Below, in pieces: positions 58,386 to 64,000 of a stretch of DNA of 64,000 bases. The notes beneath the pieces were generated by a model. That model had not been told where the DNA came from and made no database searches. It saw nothing but the letters and a program-made list of their open reading frames with translations. Position 1 is the stretch's first letter. Every line of letters begins with the position of its first letter. The DNA is from Epiperipatus broadwayi (taxonomy: Eukaryota; Onychophora; Udeonychophora; Euonychophora; Peripatidae). The position numbers were made by a program, and so were the translations under genes. The DNA is taken from NCBI GenBank assembly GCA_028023455.1, contig JAQFVV010006649.1, positions 62,001 to 126,000 on the forward strand, in the 5' to 3' direction.

Positions 58386-59670
58386 AAATGCATCCATAGT
58401 TAGAGAGATTGGTCTGATTTCTGGTTTTATAAATGGTTGAGATAGGGTTGAACTAAAGTGAAATATGCAATGATAAAAACAAAATCTTGAAAATATATAT
58501 ATAATTCAGACATCTCAACATACACACACATATATATCTTAATCTATAATACATTTTTGATTAAAAATTAATCTCTATATATATTGTTAATAATTAATAA
58601 GTATAAACAAACACTACATACATCTACATATATAGAGTATACTGTATTTGATTTTTTTGCAATTGATTATTTTAAGTTTTAATTATTAAAAATAATTTCA
58701 TTTTGAATTTAAAACAAAAATATCAAACTAAAGCATTTTTTTTTAAATTGATTTTTTATCACAGAATCAAAAAAGAATCTAGATAATTTTCTTTTAAAAA
58801 AATTTAAATACACTAAAGTAGTAAAAAAAAAATTTTAATGTGCTTATAATGTTCTTAGAGTAAACAATTTCTCCTCCTCCTTTTTGAAATAAAAAGATGC
58901 TGTAGCATTCGTTTTTTATCTGTTAGTGCATACTTATGAATATTTTGCTTTAGGAAGCATCTAGGATGAAGTTAAATTGTTTAAATAAAAATAATTTTTA
59001 AAAAAGCATCATATTGCAACTTAAACACTTTAATTATGTAATTACTATGGCATTAAACTTACATATCTTTAGCAAATAAGTTTGATGAAAATTGATTATA
59101 AATAAAATGCAAAAGTTACAATATCTAAATAATATATTATTATAATTTCAAGTATATATCTTGCTTCCAAGTAATTATAATGAAAAAAAAATTAAAATTA
59201 TGTATTGTTTATTAACTTTTTTATTTCTGTTTATTGATATTATTTTTCTATAAATAAAGAAGCATATGCAATTAAAATAATGTTACAACTTCACTGTATT
59301 TGTAAAGGATCTTCTAAAAAATAAATTTATTGAACTCTAATAATGATAATACTTGAAAGGTTCGATGCTTGAGAGTTCATATGATTTCAAGCTGAGAAAA
59401 TCTGCTACCTTGACTCATGTGTTTTGAGCTTTAGATTCCGCCAATCTAGCGCTGCACTAAATTATGCAAGGCAGTGGTGTATTGTTCAAGAGTTTGTAAG
59501 AAGTTCAGTTGGACTGTGATCTATATACCTCCAATTAGACTTCATACAGACTACTACTTTACAGCTATACAAACTATACAAGGTTTCAGAAAAGACATTA
59601 CTTATCAAGGAATAAATGATAAATTGTTATTGCCAAATTAATAAAAATTAAAAACATTCAGATAATAATA
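58386..59670. other. No gene seen
   Basis: AT-rich. The segment 59340-59600 is somewhat less AT-rich but has no supported frame, splice sites or repeat partner in this window. Confidence 0.45.
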
Positions 59671-59800
59671 GCGTCAAGCGTTGTTAGCCGAGAGGTCATC
59701 GCAGCTGCCTTGCAAGCAAGTAGTTGGTTGCAGACGGTTGTGGGTTCACGTCCTGGTCAATGCTATGACATATGAAAAAAAAAGTGTAAAAAAAAATTTT
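59671..59800 (+). mobile_element. tRNA-derived SINE-like unit
   Basis: The head carries an A box (TTAGCCGAGAGGTCATCGC) and a B box (GGTTCACGTCC), with a CTGCCTTGCAAGC anticodon-arm-like stretch between them. The spacing suggests a tRNA with a long variable arm. The 5' and 3' ends (AGCGTCAAGCG and TGGTCAATGCT) do not pair as a perfect acceptor stem, and an A-rich tail follows (about 59775-59800). A decayed SINE or tRNA pseudogene is more likely than a working tRNA. Confidence 0.55.
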
Positions 59801-60016
59801 AAATAATTCTTTTTTATATTTTTGATTATCTGATTTAGTGAAATTTTCTTAGGAAGAGGAGTGCAGTCATTCTACAAAACTATCTAAATAAAATACACTA
59901 TTTCCCAATTGAATTCCACACTATTTAAATATATATTTAACTTTATGTATGTAAATACATTTAAATGACAATATATCTATAAACATCTATCCATACATAT
60001 TTACAATGTAACTTAC

Positions 60017-60123
60017 AGCAGCAAGCCCAGGATAAAAATCATCAGCAACATCATCAGTAACAGTGTCCACTTTCAACATCATAATATCATCCCATGTTAG
60101 TGGAGCCATTGATAAATCGTGGT
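60017..60123 (-). CDS. Host coding exon, 107 bp, protein not recognised
   Basis: On the minus strand a T-rich tract ends in ATCTAG just before the exon, and GTAAGT follows it, both strong splice signals. Of the three frames two contain stops; the third is open over the full length and gives 35 codons after two leading bases: HDLSMAPLTWDDIM, then MLKVDTVTDDVADDFYPGLA and a final A. Base composition is far less AT-rich than its surroundings. The acidic, aspartate-rich sequence looks like a conserved intracellular protein, but I do not recognise it. The exon ends on a codon boundary and starts with two bases of a split codon. Confidence 0.75.
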
Positions 60124-60949
60124 CTAGATAAAAAAAAATAATGCATGCATTTAAAATATCAATTACTATATTTATGCTAAAACTAATGCATCAAAATTTA
60201 TTATTAAGAACTATATCATAGCTCTAAATATTAAATCTTAATGAGATAGTGAGGAATAACACAAATTTCTCCAATAATATTGTTTTATTATATTGTAGTT
60301 GGCTTAAGCTATTAATGGACTCTACAAATGACAAATAGTGGAATGACCTTCAGATATGAAGACCAACTGTGAATAACAAAACAGTGTCTGACCAAGATTG
60401 TATGATAAGATGTTGGTTCATCAAAGGCTAGATACTGCTTCCATTACACGATCTTTTTTGTCTCCGTCTTTTCCTTCTTTAAGTTATTGTAGCGCCCCAT
60501 CACCAGGAACCTCATGCCATCAGACATCTCTCTATATTAGCTATGACAATGCTACACACATATTTCTTATTGAAATTAGTTTTTTTTTTTAGTTCAGAAC
60601 TCTTGAGAATCAAGAAAGCAATGATCTGATGACAGATCAGTAAGTTGGAAGTCATTAGTTAAGATCTTTGCTAGAGGCAACACATCACTAATCAGTTTGG
60701 AATTAAATTTGAGTTATATAGGGGTTTCAGTTGACAAAGACTAAATGTCTAGTCAACTCTTTTTAGAAATCCCCGTCTACCAAGGAAGTGAAAGAGCCTT
60801 AAAAAATGGCCTATCTCACATAATCTGACTAGGTTGTCACACCTGGCAGATGACTGTAATATAAATAATAATATTAGGTTAAGTTCTAGGCAAATTCACA
60901 TTACATAAGCACTTACAAGCTCAGATTGTTGGAGAAATATAAATTAGAA
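60124..60949. other. Probable intron; no gene seen
   Basis: Sequence upstream of the exon in the gene's direction. The part 60300-60860 is less AT-rich and could be an old repeat, but I found no terminal repeats or coding motifs. The 64-codon frame at 60398-60592 is not supported. Confidence 0.4.
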
Positions 60950-60951
60950 TA

Positions 60952-61788
60952 CACCTGGGTCTCTTTTTATGTGGATTTTTTACATGCGATTCATGTTTCT
61001 TCTTAATATCTTTTTATTTAATAAAGAAGTTCATCTTTCACTTAAAATCAAGATTTCCCCATTTTATATACACGCATTAAATTTTACATATTTTAAATGC
61101 CTGTTGGAAAAAGGTTTGGCAATAAATTTAGATACTGTAAAAGATTTAGAAAAAGATAAAGAAACAGAAGTAGAACCTATTTGTTTCACAGCAAAAATGA
61201 TTTGAGAAAGTCTTCAACTTTCTAATCAGTTGGAAAATCATTTTCTAGTTAATGACATGAATTATGAACTAAATTCCAAGAGCTAAATATGTTCATGTCT
61301 GTGTTATGCGTGTGTATGTTTATATTTTCTTTTAGACACATATATTCATGGAGAAACTTTCAGACAAAAAAAGTTACAAGTTGGTGCTAGTTTTACTTCC
61401 TCTAGTGACAAATCTGATTTCTTACCAGCACAATCGAACATGCATATTGTCAAATAGCAATGATTAAAATATATATGACAAATGTAAAATAAATTACACA
61501 TAATAACATATTGTTTTGAATAAAATTAAATAGTTAATAAAAAAAAGTTTATCTTATATCAATTTTTTTCCAATATTTAAAATTTTTTATTAATCATACT
61601 TTATTTCCTTTTTTTTTTTTATGCAAATTTTAAAGTAATTTTACCTTGTTGCTTTGGTGTTATGAGATTTTCAAAAATTACGTAATGTATTCCACATTTT
61701 TCAAGATAAATTAAATCTATTTTTGTGTGATTTTTTTAATGCGGGTTTTCTATGGAACCTATCTACCACATAAAAAGAGACCCAGGTG
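60952..61788. mobile_element. Mariner/Tc1-like non-autonomous element
   Basis: An 837-bp element with perfect 23-bp TIRs beginning CACCTGGGTCTCTTTTTA, flanked by TA on both sides (60950-60951 and 61789-61790). TA duplication is the mariner/Tc1 signature. The 78-codon frame inside (60969-61205; end KDLEKDKETEVEPICF) has no transposase motif, and no DDE triad was found, so the element depends on a transposase from elsewhere. Confidence 0.75.
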
Positions 61789-61790
61789 TA

Positions 61791-62830
61791 CTCCAAAATT
61801 AAAATGATAGTTGCATTTAAAAAATTGATAATATTCCAATTATATTTACAAAAAAAAATTATCTTTCTTCTTTAGAAGAATCTTCTACTATATTAAATCC
61901 GAACAACTATTTAACATTAAATTACTAATTTGAACTTTCAGGACTAACATATATATTGAAGCATAGAATTTTCTTAAGAAGTGTATTACGGATTCAAATA
62001 AATAGCTTACATTTTAATAAATTTTGATTAGAAAAAAATATGCATTGTTTATTGAATTGCAAGTGTAAGTACCTTTCAACATTCACATATATATAATGTA
62101 GACATTTTATATATATAGTAGGCAATATATAAATTAAATTATAATGTAAACAAAATTTTAAAAAAATAAGTTATTAATAATAAATTGAAGGGACACATTT
62201 ATATATATTTTACTGAGTGTGTGCTCACTCATTAATTCACTGAAAAAATAAGAATAAGGAAAAAAACTTATTGTATTGTAGTTTTATTTTTTTAAATAAA
62301 ATAATGAATGGTCTTTCTTTCAGTGCAATTAAATATATTTTGGGTGATAATTTTTTTTTTTCAATAACTTTCTTTTATTGAACATAACAGTAGTATACAT
62401 TATTAAGAAAATATGATCTCTAATTGTTTTGATGGTTTATAAATCAGTATCAACTTTTAAGTATTTTTATAAAAATTTTAACATTAAGTTTAAAAAACAT
62501 TTTATTACATGAGATACTGCACATCAAATTCTGGAAGGATAATAAATGAAGAATAAAATATATTTAATAAGCATAATTCCATATGGACCTATGAGATGGT
62601 AAAACAGCTGTTGGCATATTGAAAATTTTATTTACAAATTTTAATTAATTTATTTTTTAAATATGATGTATGAAATTCAGAAAAGACAAAATAGCTGCTT
62701 GCATATAATAAAATATATTGGGAATTCACAAATTTTAACAACTTTTTTTTTTTTATTTACATTTTTGGGAGGCTAATGTATAATTAAAGTTAAGTATATT
62801 GATTGCATTTTCACAGTATATGGATCTGAA
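61791..62830. other. No gene seen
   Basis: AT-rich sequence without supported features. Confidence 0.5.
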
Positions 62831-62835
62831 AAGTT

Positions 62836-62990
62836 GTGCCACCTGATCTTATGGAAGCTTTTGTTGTTCCAATTTTTAAAAACAAACGGAATAGATAAGA
62901 TAATAGTAATTATCATGGATTTGTTATGGTGAATATTTACCAACCTCCAACAGTTTCAGATATGATGGAGATGATTTTAAAAAGTTTGCT
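62836..62990 (+). pseudogene. LINE reverse transcriptase fragment
   Basis: VPPDLMEAFVVPIFKNKRNR, a stop, then DNSNYHGFVMVN. This is the RT finger motif (VP--W----VPIFKKGDR--CSNYRGI-L) of jockey/RTE-like LINEs, with the arginine of NYRG changed to H. Only about 50 residues are left, followed by unrelated sequence. Confidence 0.6.
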
Positions 62991-64000
62991 ATAAATATAG
63001 CTTTCCTATTTTAAAATATCCTTATATTCTATCGTTGAATCTTTCCTTTTTTCTTAATAGAAATGCTATACTAGGTATGTACTTTATATTATTTTTTAGA
63101 CCTCAATCATTTAAAACTTCAAAAGCAGCCCAGCATACTCTGAGAAAATTACATATGTATCTTATTCTTTCTTTTTGGAACAAATCTAGTTTACCAAAAT
63201 ATTTTTAAAGCTTTAATACTGTGAGTACCTGCAGACTTCATATAATTTAACAGATGAAATATTTGGGGTTTTTTTTCCAATAAGTGATTTATTGAGACAA
63301 TTGTATTTACTCAATTGAGAACATTGATGTTATTTTGAAGGACAATGTTCAAGCCAACATAAGATTCTTCCTGTAAGTTGCATTATATTTCACTGATATT
63401 TTATTCTTTATAGTCAACATATTAACATTCATCTAAAATAAATCAATTTGTACTGGGAGAATTTAATAAAAAATTATTCCTGCTATGAAGAACAGTTATT
63501 TTCTGCAATTGTTCCTCTAATAAACAGATGCTGCAAAAGATGACCAATTTGTTTTAGTTATCCAGAATTTTCTAAAAATAAACATTTTTATCTACAATTA
63601 GCAATTCAGACAGTATAAATCTTTTTTTTTCTATTTCAAATCTCTATATAATTATATAAAGGATTTTCAAGTTTTGCAAAACTAAATTTAATATTAAAGA
63701 AAATTTTTTTTTTCCACCTTTAGAAAATAATTTGTTGTTATAGATCCATTATTTCAGGATTAAAAAATTTTCCTTAATATGAGATGTTTATTAATGTTAA
63801 AGTCATCTATTTTATCAAGAATTAGGAAAGAATTATAAGTATAATTGATAGATTTCTAATTAAAATATTTCCAATATTATAAATTTAAAATTAATTATTA
63901 CTCCAAAAACTACTGGAGTATGATAATTTTCTCATCAATATTGAATATATCATATTACAATTATTATTTTTTTGTCAGTGCATGTGATCAAAGCAAATTA
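62991..64000. other. No gene seen
   Basis: AT-rich sequence to the end of the window; nothing supported. Confidence 0.5.

Noticed and set aside
59671-59760. Functional tRNA gene
   Set aside because: The ends do not form a proper acceptor stem and the arms are imperfect; an A-rich tail follows, as in SINEs.
1-64000. CRISPR arrays, operons or prokaryotic signals
   Set aside because: No spaced identical repeats of the right size and no ribosome-binding-site-led genes; all element types are eukaryotic.

Overview
This is a very AT-rich, gene-poor eukaryotic (metazoan) window, and nearly everything recognisable in it is mobile DNA. The element mix is Ty3/gypsy-type LTR elements, several Penelope-like element (PLE) families with GIY-YIG endonucleases, decayed RTE/jockey-like LINEs, Merlin, hAT and mariner-like DNA transposons, and hammerhead-ribozyme repeats. 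It fits an invertebrate genome, but the sequence alone does not tell me whether arthropod, mollusc or another phylum. Only one piece looks like host coding sequence: a 107-bp exon with clean splice sites on the minus strand at 60017-60123. Much of the window may therefore be intron or intergenic DNA.

Layout. 0-5 kb: two near-identical 2045-bp LTRs (family A) around a 708-bp spacer, preceded by an inverted LTR fragment; a third copy of the family is a solo LTR at 52464-54673. 4.9-5.9 kb: a foldback element. 6-10 kb: three decayed LINE fragments. 10.8-12.4, 18.1-19.5 and 20.2-22.8 kb: three Merlin-type DNA transposons, each with a perfect 8-bp target duplication; the third holds a Merlin transposase N-terminus and a nested hAT MITE. 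12.77-13.01 kb: a near-perfect palindrome with a hammerhead-like core. 22.8-24.8 kb: PLE debris. 24.77-35.96 kb: an old, heavily mutated gypsy element split by a young 7160-bp LTR element (family B) on the minus strand that encodes only Gag. 36.5-37.3 and 54.96-55.8 kb: PLE family 2. 40.3-45.0 kb: two nearly identical PLEs arranged head to head. 45.2-46.2 and 47.8-48.7 kb: two palindromic loci of tandem repeats (unit about 440-455 bp) carrying type I hammerhead ribozymes, one of them fully paired. 49.8-52.2 kb: a hAT element with a decayed ZBED5-like transposase. 56.5-58.4 kb: two palindromes of a third GIY-YIG family. 59.7 kb: a tRNA-derived SINE-like unit. 60.0 kb: the host exon. 60.95-61.79 kb: a mariner-like MITE.

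The most interesting theme is the link between hammerhead-type RNA motifs, Penelope-like retroelements and head-to-head palindromes. PLE 3' ends carry CUGAUGA/GAAA (or CUGAAGA/GAAA) cores with a stem II hairpin. The 45-48 kb repeats look like animal retrozymes, meaning small non-autonomous circular-RNA retroelements that known literature links to PLEs. At least six loci in the window share the same head-to-head inverted architecture, which suggests a common way of integrating.
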